Both the position numbers and the translations under genes were made by a program. From Pseudocercospora fijiensis CIRAD86 (taxonomy: Eukaryota; Ascomycota; Dothideomycetes; Mycosphaerellales; Mycosphaerellaceae), in assembly GCF_000340215.1 (NCBI RefSeq), contig NW_006921537.1, forward strand, positions 1,081,011-1,145,010: DNA of 64,000 nt. Direction: 5' to 3'. The notes under the pieces were generated by a model. That model made no database searches and was not told where the DNA came from. It was given only the letters and a program-made list of their open reading frames with translations. This document shows, in pieces, positions 11,807 through 21,782 of the stretch (its first letter is position 1; each line of letters starts with the position of its first letter).

Positions 11807-12910
11807 ACCCTCTCTTCAATACCAAACCTCAATGCTCTACGCTCAGGGCGTAGGGGTCCAAGGCTACGTGGGAGGCGCGGCACACCAGGCCCGACAGATG
11901 CACACAATGAGCCCTCATTCGGCCCGGAGGACGTCGAAAAGGCAAGGGACAGGATCATTCAGCAAACAGATGGCGATGCCAGCAGCAGCAGGATGAGCGC
12001 CATTTCCATGCACTACCTTGACGACCACCACGCCAAGACATTCTTCCATCAAGGCGGAGAGGTGCCAAAGCGATATCCCATCATCAATCGCGGAACCTAC
12101 GTCCGAACAACAGCGATCGATAAGCTGGTCACGCGATTCCTCGACACCCATCCGGAGCAGCGAAAACAGATCGTGTCGCTGGGCGCTGGCTCCGACACGA
12201 GGTTCTTCAGATTATGCGCGAACAAGCATAACGTCGTGTATCACGAGCTTGACTTCGAAGCAAATGTGAATCCGAAGCGTGCTGCAGTCCGAGCTTCTGA
12301 TGAGCTTACGCGCCTGACGCTGCCACAAGAGAACGGATCGGCCTACCACCTTCACGCCATTGACCTGAGAGTGTTGACTTGTAAGTCGCCGCCAATACTG
12401 CCTGGGCTGGAAGAAGACCTGCCGACCTTGATCTTGAGCGAGTGCTGTCTCTGCTACTTGCCACCCGACACTGCTGTCAGCGTTCTGAACTACTTTACCA
12501 TGCATTTCAGAGATGGCCGAGGCATCATCCTGTACGAACCAATTCGCCCGTTTGATGCGTTCGGCAAGACTATGGTATCAAACCTATCGTCGCGAGGAAT
12601 TGAGCTTCGCACCCTCAAGCGATACTACTCGCTCGACGCTCAACGAGAACGCCTGAGACTTGCGGGTTTTGGAGATGGGCAAGGCGCCAGGGATGTGTAC
12701 CAACTCTTCAATCATGATGATTGGGTCGATAAGGACGAGCGAGAGCGAATTGAGAAGTTGGAGTGGCTAGATGAGGTTGAGGAGTGGAAGCTCTTGGCAA
12801 GGCATTATTGTGTGGCGTGGGGTTGGAGAGGTCAATTATTCACCAAGGCCTGGGGAGCGATCGACGGATCTGGAACGTCAGATGAACGGATGGACGGGGA
12901 TATGGGCTGA
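11807..12910 (+). CDS. PPM1: Leucine carboxyl methyltransferase 1 (PP2A methyltransferase), 5' end unresolved
   Basis: This enzyme methylates the C-terminal leucine of the PP2A catalytic subunit using S-adenosylmethionine. Visible motifs are the SAM-binding IVSLGAGSDTRFF, the ELDF segment, the family signature TLILSECCLCYLPP, and a C-terminal HYCVAWGWRG. The first in-frame ATG (11993) lies inside conserved sequence. Upstream, the same frame is open from 11807 and encodes a typical fungal N-terminus: IPNLNALRSGRRG, a Gly/Arg stretch, then RIIQQTDGDASSSRMSA. No in-frame ATG exists between 11807 and 11993. The ATG at 11794 is one base out of frame, so a one-base insertion in the CCCTCTC run, an unseen exon, or start loss next to the transposon edge (11781) must be considered. 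No internal intron is needed. Confidence 0.88.
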   Translation, partial: TLSSIPNLNALRSGRRGPRLRGRRGTPGPTDAHNEPSFGPEDVEKARDRIIQQTDGDASSSRMSAISMHYLDDHHAKTFFHQGGEVPKRYPIINRGTYVRTTAIDKLVTRFLDTHPEQRKQIVSLGAGSDTRFFRLCANKHNVVYHELDFEANVNPKRAAVRASDELTRLTLPQENGSAYHLHAIDLRVLTCKSPPILPGLEEDLPTLILSECCLCYLPPDTAVSVLNYFTMHFRDGRGIILYEPIRPFDAFGKTMVSNLSSRGIELRTLKRYYSLDAQRERLRLAGFGDGQGARDVYQLFNHDDWVDKDERERIEKLEWLDEVEEWKLLARHYCVAWGWRGQLFTKAWGAIDGSGTSDERMDGDMG

Positions 12911-13434
12911 TGGCCACGGTCTGGCGGAAGAAGACTCATCGACTCGGTGCCGTGTTTGTCCGTTTGCCAGCCTTGTCACTGAAGATGCGAAGGTTCTTTC
13001 TCTCCCAATTGCCTTCACTCCATAAAGGCTATGAAAGATATCCCAGTTCGAAGATAAGAATCAACTTTTCACATCGACCTAGGCTAGCGCACCTACCATC
13101 TAAATGCAGCCGCTTGTATAAATCACCAAGTCCCTTATAAGTACGAGTTCACGGACCTTGGTCGCCGATTTTGGGGTTGAAGATAGGCCTCATTCATAGC
13201 TTTTGGTGCTGTCGAGTGATCAAAGGATATTGGGAAGTTGTCCTGCCTCAGGAACGACAGAACAAGGTCCGTGCACCTAACTAAAGCCACTTCACATGCA
13301 AGCACAGGTCTCATATGCAAGCATTTCGGTCCGTGCGCCTTCGAGCTCCAATACTTGAAGAGTCGTGCAGCTATTACTCGCATCTACTCGCCGACTCTAC
13401 CACCACCTTATCGCGATCTGGACTATCACGAACC
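12911..13434. other. Intergenic region
   Basis: No gene recognised. The 3' part is the promoter of the following disrupted gene and contains TCACATGCA at 13292-13300. Confidence 0.5.
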
Positions 13435-14658
13435 ATGACGCTCACCAAGCACGCACTCAAGTACGAGCGCTGCGATCTTGACCAACTGCGCACTGTCATT
13501 AAGCAGCGCAAAGTCGGCGATGGCACTCTCGAGTCCATTAAGCGCCAGAAAGAGTCACTTGCTTCTGACCAGCCACCACATCTCCGATTGAAACACATCG
13601 CTATCAAGATTCTCTGCAAAGCCGATGAAGATGCACGCTTTCGCTTCTGCGATCTTCCCGGCGAGCTGAGGAATTGAGTCTACGAAAACCTTCTGCTCTT
13701 CACCGACCACAGGATCAAATGCTTCCCACAAATCCTTGCCACTTCCAAGGCTATCAACGAGGAAGCGACATCAATCTTCCGCGAAACGAATCCATCATGC
13801 ATTATATTCGGCGACGAAAAGCCAACCTGCGACCCCGGGATGTACTTCTTTGGCAAGACGATCTCGAAGATGACACCCAGAAGTGAATCAATGCATTGGC
13901 GCTTTCTACACAGCGGAGCTTGCTGGCCGACAGAACTCCTCCTTCGCGATCATCTATGCTTCGTCATTCGTCAAGAAGGATCTGGATGGGCGACTGAGTG
14001 TCTCTACTCGCTCTTCTCCTTTCTCCGCTGCAATAGCACTGCTCTGAAGACTGTTACCTTCGTCTGCAGCGGCACCTCCTTCCTGAGCAAGGATTGGTAC
14101 AAGTCGTCACTTGTCCACAAAGTCCACTACGACAACATGCTCTATCCGATTGCTCGGTTCTGCGCCAAATTCAAGGTGCAGTTTGAGAACTTTCCAGCCA
14201 GTATACCTGGTGCTGTGCAGGCTTTAGTAGACAAGCATAGCGACCTTCTCAAAGTTGACATCTCAGTCAGGGGTGAAATTATGGGCAAGCTGCTGGCGCA
14301 TGATGAGATTTTGACGACGATGCTGCTCCATCACCTTCCAGATGCGCACGCATTGTACACCGATCTCAAGAACGATTATCATTCTGCACTGGACAGCTTG
14401 GATCTGGCGGAGGTCTGTGAGCGCAGGATGAAGGAAGTTATGGATAAGTTCGATGACTTTCTGAACGACAGAGACATGGTCGCTCTGATGCGGCGTGGCG
14501 AGCGCATCATCGGCGGGTACTCACAGGGATTGGCAGAGGAATTCTGGAAATATGACCACGCCCGACGACAGCTGAGCAGCGGCCAAGATCTTCCGGTTGG
14601 TTTCATCAAACAGTACAAGAATCATGCAGAGCGCTGGGCGGCTTGGAAGAGGGTCTGA
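13435..14658 (+). pseudogene. 2EXR/F-box-like fungal protein gene interrupted by one in-frame TGA
   Basis: A 408-codon frame runs from ATG 13435 to TGA 14656-14658 with a single internal stop, TGA at 13675-13677. The stop falls in the conserved segment LPGELRN-stop-VYENLLL. Many fungal 2EXR/F-box-like proteins have L-P-x-E-L-R-N-x-(I/V)-Y at this point, commonly with Arg, and CGA to TGA is one C-to-T change. Downstream are I-L-A-T-S-K-A-I-N-E-E-A (the usual second motif, residues of the incoming beta strand) and a long helical C-terminus. No GT-AG intron convincingly removes the stop. It may be a true nonsense allele, a sequencing error, or read-through. The closest neighbour of similar type is the F-box-like gene at 18104-18979. 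Confidence 0.6.
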
Positions 14659-14847
14659 CAGGGCAACTGAAGGCCCCAGTCGGTAGAGATTGTGAACTTT
14701 CGTTTTGTCTAAGGCAAAGATAAGGTCTCGTAGCAAACAAGTGTACACAAACAAAAGCATTGAAATGAAGCCTCCTTTTCTCGCTCGACCCTCTTCACCA
14801 TAGTAAATCAATGTATTATTGTCCGACAATACCCGAATTTCTGAAAC

Positions 14848-14987
14848 TTCACATGCAGCATGTGAACCATAGGCAGGCTTGTGACAATATCCAATGCTGT
14901 TCACTCGATGCCTCACAATATTCACATGCAGCACGCAAACAAGAAGCTTGTGACAATATCCAATGCTGTTCACTCGACGCCTCGCGA
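14848..14987. repeat. Imperfect tandem duplication (about 70 bp) in the promoter of the 15108 gene
   Basis: GCTTGTGACAATATCCAATG and the following 20 bases occur at 14877 and again at 14946 (period 69, four transitions near the end). TTCACATGCAGCA occurs at 14848 and 14921. The first copy also contains a palindrome, TTCACATG-CAG-CATGTGAA. Confidence 0.75.
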
Positions 14988-14989
14988 TG

Positions 14990-14996
14990 TATATAA
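14990..14996 (+). promoter_or_regulatory. TATA box of the 15108 gene
   Basis: TATATAA follows directly on the duplicated segment, about 112 bp before the ATG. Confidence 0.5.
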
Positions 14997-15107
14997 CATG
15001 AATCGATCGACCGGCAAGACTTGTCTTTCTTCTATACGCATACAAGCACACAGGACCGAATTCATCATTGCTCATACCACCACCACCAATAGTCTCAATT
15101 CGCAACC

Positions 15108-15749
15108 ATGACGAACCCACAAACCGCCTACTACCAAAAATTCAGCATCGTCAAGCTCCGCCACCAAATGAAGCAACGCGGCCTGGACATCTCGAACATC
15201 AACCATTCCGACGAAGACAAGAATCGAGCAGTGCAAAGTCTTCTCAACGACGACAGCAGAATCGTCGCTGCCGAAGTCCAAGCCATGGCTGAACGCCTCC
15301 GAGCGATTGAAGAAGCAAAGCAGACCGAAACCGCCAGGCAAACCGCAGAGAACGCCGCTCGAAAAGTTCTCGCGGACGCTGTGGCTCACCAGGCCGAGGA
15401 GCGAGTCAAGAGGGAAGCAGAGCAAGCAAACCTCCAAGCCCAGAAACAAACAGAATCCGCCCGCAAGTCCCACCACCTCCAAACCCTGAAATCCCAACTC
15501 AACTTCGACGACGGCCTCCTCCTCCTCCTTCCCCCCAAAGCCCTTCCAACGTATCGCGCGATGAAAGCTCGTGTCTTGAAAGCCAAAAGTCCAGAAGTCG
15601 CAGAGATTGAAGAAATCGATCGATTCCTAAACGATTTCGTAACGAAGGAGTTTTTGGCGGGCTGTAGGTGTATTGGTGGACCTCCCGAGTGGACAATTAG
15701 GGAGTTTGAGAGGTTGGATGGGGAGCGGAGGGGGTTAAAGATTTCGTAG
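15108..15749 (+). CDS. Hypothetical coiled-coil protein with SAP-like N-terminus
   Basis: Single-exon frame of 213 aa starting at an ATG in the context CAACCATG. The N-terminus (about residues 8-50) reads KFSIVKLRHQMKQRGLDIS followed by a helix with NKNxxVQSLLxDD character, resembling a SAP-type helix-extended-loop-helix (inference). Residues of about 55-125 are a long Glu/Ala/Gln/Arg-rich coiled coil. The C-terminal part contains a Leu run and ends with CRCIGGPPEWTIREFERLDG. No signal peptide or membrane segment is seen. The promoter has a TATA box and a roughly 70-bp duplicated block. I do not recognise the family; a DNA- or RNA-associated role would be a guess. Confidence 0.7.
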   Translation: MTNPQTAYYQKFSIVKLRHQMKQRGLDISNINHSDEDKNRAVQSLLNDDSRIVAAEVQAMAERLRAIEEAKQTETARQTAENAARKVLADAVAHQAEERVKREAEQANLQAQKQTESARKSHHLQTLKSQLNFDDGLLLLLPPKALPTYRAMKARVLKAKSPEVAEIEEIDRFLNDFVTKEFLAGCRCIGGPPEWTIREFERLDGERRGLKIS

Positions 15750-16858
15750 GAAGGGGGATGGAGTGGGTGGGCGGTGGTTTTCCTGGGACTGTGTAATGAA
15801 TGTATCAAGTTGAATGAATGATATCGGTGGTCTTTGAATCTCTTTTCAAGGTTAATTTTTTTTCTCGTCGTCTTATCTATTGAATTCTGACTCGGACTCT
15901 GCTTGAACGGGTTGATCATGGTATGCGATTGTGTTGAGGAAGGTCGTGCCTGATAATAAGCAGCAGGAAAAGATTGATGAAGTATCCTCAGTAGTGTGAT
16001 TGGGTTTCTGAATAGGTGTCACTCGTCTATATCGGGGACCATAAGTAACTCCGTCGCATTTGTAAGAGAACGCTGCCACATTGATGACTGGCAAAGGCTC
16101 GGTTTCAGCTTACTTCGGAACTGCAGAGCGCGAGTGAGTGATCTGTCAATGCTGTTGTGCCGGACCACACTCTCTACGAAAGGCCTTTCTGCTCTTGAGA
16201 TGTCGGTGTGCTGCGCTGTTTGAGACCCATGCCGAAAATATGGCTTTATAGGAATGAAGCGTTGGCGAGTCGTTGGTGCTACCTGAACTTCACTTGGTAT
16301 GATAGCCAGTCGTTCTCGCTGGGTGGGAAGAGCGTGCCACAGTAGATTTAGTCGATGTCAGACAAATAGCCTCCGGAAGTCTGAGATAGTCTCAAGCTTA
16401 ATAAGACCTCACTCAGGTATGAATTCTCTAGCTCCGGCTGCCATGCTATGATGCGGAGAGGAAAGTCGTAGGAATTGACGATTGAATGGTGCTGGAATGA
16501 CGTCTCGTGAACAGTCCAGCTGATTGATGCTTCTGTAATTGAGGCATCGGAGCGCGTACACAGGTGCAACTGTAACGATAGAGCAGAATTGGTGGCCCAG
16601 AGACTCATTGGCTTCGCTACAATTCACCTTCAGGCTGTGTGTCATCTTCCTAGCAAAACGGTGTCATGTAGTTCAGTGACCAACCACATGTAGACAAGGA
16701 TAAGATCGTACCCGGAGTGCCTTGCATTTCATCTTATTGCTGACATGGGTGCGAGACTTTGGGGATATTGTGAACTTAAACTCCTTTCGAGCACCCGTCG
16801 ACTTCATCTGGCTGTTCATGCGTACACATTGTATCAGGCGCGGTGGGCTCTTACCAAC
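15750..16858. other. Intergenic region of 1.1 kb
   Basis: Short frames on both strands (for example 16348-16608 minus) lack start context and conserved features. I see no gene. Confidence 0.5.
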
Positions 16859-17568
16859 ATGTTCCGGTCATTCCAGTCGTTCATTATATTCGTGGCCCTT
16901 ACTCTGCACGTATGTGCTGAGAGCGAGGATCCCACAAAAGAGCCCGAAAATTCCATTGGACCAGGACCCGACTCTAAATCCTGTGCATTCAACAGCACCT
17001 TTGGCCCAAATATCATGGTAGGCACAGTAAAGTACGTCCCATCGGAATCCGCAAAGCGTGTGAGAGGTAATGATAATGCTGATGCATACGTCAGACTCCC
17101 AGACAACAGCACAGAAATCAATGCCTGGATCTACGGGTACAATTGGTGTAGTCACAGCAATCTCGTCTCGAAAAGTACAGATATCTGCAAAGAGACATCT
17201 GCGCCGAACGAGGCGGTGGAGTTCATGCGCATCCCGTTGACGGACGAGATGGCCCAATTCGATTGGGATTGCTACGCCAATGTCGATATCCGATTCCATG
17301 GGTGCGGCGACAACTCGAGCGCAGACAGCGGAAGCATTGTGGGAGATGTCGGAGGAATCACGGCTTCTATCACCGCGAAGGATGGGTCTTCTTCACACGA
17401 GTACCAATGTGTAGACGATCGAGAGTGTCATTCCTGCGTGTACAACGCGCAGATCAAACCCGCGTCGGAAGTCGAACTAAAAGCGTTCATGAGCGTGAGT
17501 GGTTAGGTACTCCAGAAGATGACAGCAGGCTAACGATTCGGCAGTGTGGTGTGATGGCTGGGCCCTGA
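16859..17568 (+). CDS. Small secreted cysteine-rich protein (two exons), candidate effector
   Basis: Exon 1 is 16859-17494, a 50-nt intron (17495-17544, GTGAGT...CTAAC...GGCAG) follows, and exon 2 is 17545-17568 (219 aa). The chosen start MFRSFQSFIIFVALTLHVCA is a clear signal peptide; an upstream in-frame ATG at 16745 would bury it. The mature part has about nine Cys (including NWC, DIC, WDC, HGC, YQC and REC-HSC) and several N-x-S/T sites (FNST, DNST, DNSS). The intron replaces a Val-Ser-Gly-stop read-through with Cys-Gly-Val-Met-Ala-Gly-Pro. It is secreted and likely disulfide-bonded. No enzyme motif is seen, and the function is unknown. Length, Cys content and location in a repeat-rich region fit an effector-like protein, but this is inference. 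Confidence 0.7.
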
Positions 17569-18103
17569 CAAGCAAGAAAGTGGTGTTTTGGCTAGGCAAA
17601 AACATGCAGCAAATGTATGTACATGGACGGCAGCGTCGCTAGTCGCCGATCCGTAGATACATACGTAACACTGGCGACAACCTGTTTCAGCAGATTCTCC
17701 GGTCATGAGAGCATCGCCAAGCATACATTAGGGCGCCACTCGGTTCCTGACATCTTTCCTGGCAAGCGCCCACGAAGGTTGGTATGGGTCCTGGTAGCTC
17801 GATTTGCCGGACGCGGCACGTGGTTGTACTCGACACAGCAGCACTTCTTCCAACTGCAGCCCAACTTCTTGAACGCAGGACGGCGTTGCTTTTTGATTGC
17901 ATTGGGCACCAAGATGGCCAATTTTTCTAAAGACTCTTGCCGTCAATTGGAGCTACCGTCGCATCGGATGAGCCCAGCCAAATCGGTCAAGTTATGGATG
18001 TAGCTTTTTTGCAGAGCCGACACCCTCACAGAAGCGGATGCGTAGACTCGCTCATCATCAAGGTGTTGCGACCCTACTGTCAGGAAGTGACCATCGAGTA
18101 CTG
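17569..18103. other. Intergenic region
   Basis: Overlapping short frames on both strands, none with recognisable features. A Lys/Arg-rich minus-strand frame (17703-17921) is not supported by context. Confidence 0.45.
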
Positions 18104-18979
18104 CTATTCGAGCTCGTCAAACCCGTCCAAGACGCTATCTTGAGCCTTCAACTTGCTTTCGGATTCGAGCTCCCGCTCACCCAGCCACCCACGTCCCCTT
18201 CTCCAGCGCGAGAACGTCTGTGGAATGTTCTTTCCGGCACTTTGACAGTACGCTCGGTAGTCGGCCCATTCCTGACAGATGACCAGGTCCAAACTTTCAA
18301 CCACAGGTAGCAGAACCAGCTTGCACAGCTCAGCCACGAAGTCGTCGGAGTGCGGCGAGTGTGGCCAGTCGAAATCAGTCGCACGCTGGCCGTCTGAAAG
18401 GACCATTCCAATGCGTAGGTGAATTGTATGGAGCTTTCGAAAGTTGGGAAGAAACTTGGTGGCCAGAAGTGTAGTGTAGAAGCTGAGCAGGTCGTACGCT
18501 CCGCAAAAGCTTGGTCCTCCACCAAAACCACTCCCAGCGTCCGAATCAGAGTCTTCTTCCACGCGGCCTCTGCTCTCGTGATTGTCCCATTCACGACAGT
18601 CATGACAAGTAATGGGCATGAAGATCTCGCACCGTTCAATGATGTCGGAGAAAGGGCGGATGACCTTTGTGAGCAAAGCAGCTATCGCCCCGTCCGACGT
18701 GGGTCCAATGATTCGCAGGGAGCTTTTCTCTTCGACCTGCTGCATATATTCGGCGCGCAGAGGGCTGCTGACTTGCAGTAAAGACGGCCGAGGAGCATTC
18801 AGGACGTATGCAAAGGCGTGTGGCAGATGAATCAGCCAGATCGCGACATTGATCGGGGCTTCCACCGTGAGGTAATCGTATATGGAATCGCGAACTTCTC
18901 TTGGCAATCCGAAGAAGTTGAAAGTCTCATCGTTGTTTGTGTCACCGTTCATAGCGGTCAAAGCAGTCTTTGATTTCAT
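18104..18979 (-). CDS. F-box/2EXR-like fungal protein
   Basis: Single-exon frame of 291 aa. The N-terminal FNFFGLPREVRDSIYDYL (about residues 20-37) is the L-P-x-E-V-R-x-x-I-Y motif of fungal F-box-like/2EXR proteins. PSLLQVSSPLRAEYMQ follows, the usual second element (L-x-V-S/C-x-x-x-R-x-E). The middle has an acidic Ser/Asp linker (EEDSDSDAGSG) and the C-terminus is Arg/Glu rich. Such proteins may serve as substrate adaptors for SCF ubiquitin ligases, but most are uncharacterised. The first ATG (18979) is used; MNGDTNNDETF 10 residues later is an alternative start. Confidence 0.75.
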   Translation of the reverse strand: MKSKTALTAMNGDTNNDETFNFFGLPREVRDSIYDYLTVEAPINVAIWLIHLPHAFAYVLNAPRPSLLQVSSPLRAEYMQQVEEKSSLRIIGPTSDGAIAALLTKVIRPFSDIIERCEIFMPITCHDCREWDNHESRGRVEEDSDSDAGSGFGGGPSFCGAYDLLSFYTTLLATKFLPNFRKLHTIHLRIGMVLSDGQRATDFDWPHSPHSDDFVAELCKLVLLPVVESLDLVICQEWADYRAYCQSAGKNIPQTFSRWRRGRGWLGERELESESKLKAQDSVLDGFDELE

Positions 18980-19704
18980 GCTCAATCTGTGACGGTTTCT
19001 GGTGGAATTGAAGAGGAATCCGCTGCGAACTCCCTTCTGGCAGACGACCCAACATGATGTGACGATGGGGTGCCTTAGTGCTCAGCCCTCGCTGCACCTG
19101 TGCCCAGAGAGATATAACCTTTCATCTTGCATACAACGTGCATGGACCGGGCGAATGGCCGATCCTGGGGCGGCTTGTCCTTGCCGCGAGAACCTGAGCG
19201 CAAGGGAGAAGCTTTTCCAGGCGGCGAGGGCAAAGTCAGAGCTAGGATGATCCTGGAAGTGCTCGCGGTTTCGAGTCTTTCGACTTCGGCGTGCATGTCC
19301 GGAGATCGAAGGATGTTGTGAAGAGCAGAATCTGTCGCATTGCATCTCACCATTGCGGCGAACCAGGCCACCAACCAGCTTGCGACACGTCTTGCAAAGG
19401 CTTGCGAGAAAGGAATGTGCAGCAATAAATGGTATTGTGTACTTCGTTAGAGCCTCCAAAGAAGGAGACTCCGTTCCAACGTGCGTTTGCTGCTCACGTG
19501 ACACAGTGCACGGTGAAGTCATGGCTTCACTCACAGTTTTGATGGGGATTACGGCCCTGTGAATGTTCATGCCTCGGCTCAATCAGGCTGGTGGTGTGCA
19601 GTGCAGGAAGTGGTGCAATACTTGGCCTCGTGCCTCAGTGGACCTGCTTTCGATGCTTGGCGTCTGATCCCAGCTATAGCACTATAATGTGGATGGAGGC
19701 CCCA
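18980..19704. other. Intergenic region
   Basis: This holds the 5' side of the F-box-like gene and the 3' flank of the GH76 gene. A 166-codon minus frame (19082-19582) has no recognisable features and is left out. Confidence 0.45.
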
Positions 19705-20852
19705 TCATGTGGACAGGCTCGCAATCAAACAATCCATTCCCGAACTGTGCGTTGACACACTCGCTGGAGCAACAAAAGGTCCGGTCCACCTGAGCCCAAA
19801 TTTGCCATCATTTGTATTTCTCGTCAAAATGCTGTTCGCATTGTTGCCGAGGAACCTCGCATACTTGTCCCGCGGAGCAGCACGATGCAGATACATCAGA
19901 TTCCTCGCAAAGATACCTTTGAACTGAGTCTGGTCGCTGTCGCAAGTCCTGCCGTTCTGCTCACATGGGTCTTGCAGAATCCCACCAGGTGCTAGCAGTC
20001 CAATTGCGGCATCAGCGACACGCTGAGCAGAGGAAATGTGCGAGCCGTCTCTGGTTGCTCTCGAGAGTTCGACCAAGCCGCCGAGGACAACGCCTTGATT
20101 GTAGCTCCAGACGTTATATCCATTATTACGACAGTCACCTGTAAGCCCGTCGTTGATATTGCCGTCTGGGTTGATAAGTCCGCTACTTTGGAACCAGTTC
20201 CATTGCTGCTGAGCGACGTTCAGATAATCCTTCCCGGAAACACGATTTGCGAGAGCTGCGGCGACGCTGAAGAAAAGCTCGTTGGCAATCGCATTGACAT
20301 AAGTCTGGTCACGATTCCAGAATATACCGCCTGTTCCCCCACGGTTACGGCTGCAATTGGTCTTTCCAAATGTTGTTCTCATATCAGCGAAAATGCTTTC
20401 GGCCATCGAGAGATATTGCGGGTTGCCAGAGACATCGTACGAAGCGATCCAGCCTAGAGCCCACCAGCCCTCGTCATCGTAATAGCTATGCGGTTATTAG
20501 CATGAGGGTTGCTCGAACGACACATCTCAGCTTACTTGCTTATGAACCTTTGGCCAATGAACTGTTCATCCTGCTGTGCTGCAGACGTGAAAGTGGCTTG
20601 TTGCGCTGCAAGCACGTTGTCCCTTATCTGACTATTCATCATTGCCAAATTGGATATGGTCGTGAGCACATTTGCGCACTGCCACCAGCCTGCACCTTGC
20701 CAAAGGCCGGTAGAGGAAGAGTACCAATCCTGAAGTTGGTCGTATGCATTTTGAGCGTCTGACATCGACAGTGCCCTTTTCGTGGGTGAACCTATTGCGA
20801 GAACCATGAAACTGGCAAAGGCAATACCACTGGACAACTTAAATCCCAACAT
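19705..20852 (-). CDS. Secreted GH76 alpha-1,6-mannanase-like glycoside hydrolase (two exons)
   Basis: Exon 1 is 20852-20536, a 50-nt intron (20535-20486, GTAAGC...CTAAT...CATAG) follows, and exon 2 is 20485-19705 (365 aa). The N-terminus is a signal peptide (MLGFKLSSGIAFASFMVLA). GH76 hallmarks are LWQGAGWWQCANVLTTI, the tandem-Asp YYDDEGWWALGWIASYD across the splice junction (residues of about 107-110, the catalytic pair in the family), GGIFWNRDQTYVNAIANELFF, and a C-terminal FGLRWTGPFV. Family members cleave alpha-1,6-mannan backbones or remodel the cell wall (DCW1/DFG5-type). There is no hydrophobic GPI tail at the C-terminus, so it is probably freely secreted. The splice site exactly restores the YYDDEGWW motif. 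Confidence 0.9.
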
Positions 20853-21782
20853 GATGCTTTAGAGCCACACGTTCAAGCAGAAGAAAAATAGAGAGAGCAC
20901 GTTGCCCAGATTGATGGAAGGCGGATAGCCGATGATATTTCACCGAAGCATACTCGATCAGAGCCACTTGACTCACACTGCGAACAAACATGCTGATGAA
21001 GGCACAACCGAGATCTTGGAAGTCCGGGGGAGTCCATCGAGGCGGGCTCAAGCTCCAGCAAAAAGCAGTGTACTCCAGGTGCTGCACTGGCTCAATACTC
21101 CGATGCACGGACGGCTCCCCTCAAAATGGTACAATGGTCGGAATAGCCAGAGATTGGAGGGTAGAGCAAAAGAACCGCCATCGAGCAAGACATTGCGACA
21201 AACGAGATCGGGCTACAGTCACCAACTGTCGTTTGTTTCGCTTTCAAGATTCAGGATGCCACAAACGGCCTTCGAAACAGGCGCTGAGCGTGTCCAGAAC
21301 TTGTAGGAGCAGCAGGAGTGTTCTTCCGAAGAGCCAATATCTTTTCGCCAAGTGGCTCTTGATGTGGAGGTGTGTCGCACAGATCGCAAAGCGCTGCTGG
21401 TCGATGGCTCTTGAACATTAATACAGCTCTTTTTACTTGCTGCTTGAAGTCGCTCAGCTGTGTCAAAAGGTGAAAATAGACCTAGGTCACAAGCAGCAGT
21501 ATGGACGGGCTTCCCCAGCCGAAGCGGGCTTCGAATGGCCGGGGTTTAGGAACATCCAGGTTTCATGGACGATTCAGCCAAGGATTCGATGGTGGCGGAG
21601 ATGCCTGAAACAACCAGTTCGGAGATCTAGATTTTGAACTCTGCACCGCGCCAAATGACTGGATCTGCGTAGAACAGCACAGCACAGAGCGCAAGGATGG
21701 CGATATCTCTCTGTTCGCGGCACTCCATATCAAACGACACTCGGCTTTGCCGCTCTTGGTTTCCATATTTGCGAAGAGTAAC
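20853..21782. other. Intergenic region
   Basis: Promoter side of the GH76 gene and 3' flank of the regulator. Several overlapping short frames on both strands, none convincing. Confidence 0.45.

Noticed and set aside
17703..17921. Short Lys/Arg/Cys-rich minus-strand frame
   Set aside because: Overlaps other open frames of similar length on both strands and has no start context or motif.
19082..19582. 166-codon minus-strand frame
   Set aside because: Composition is not protein-like and nothing is recognisable.
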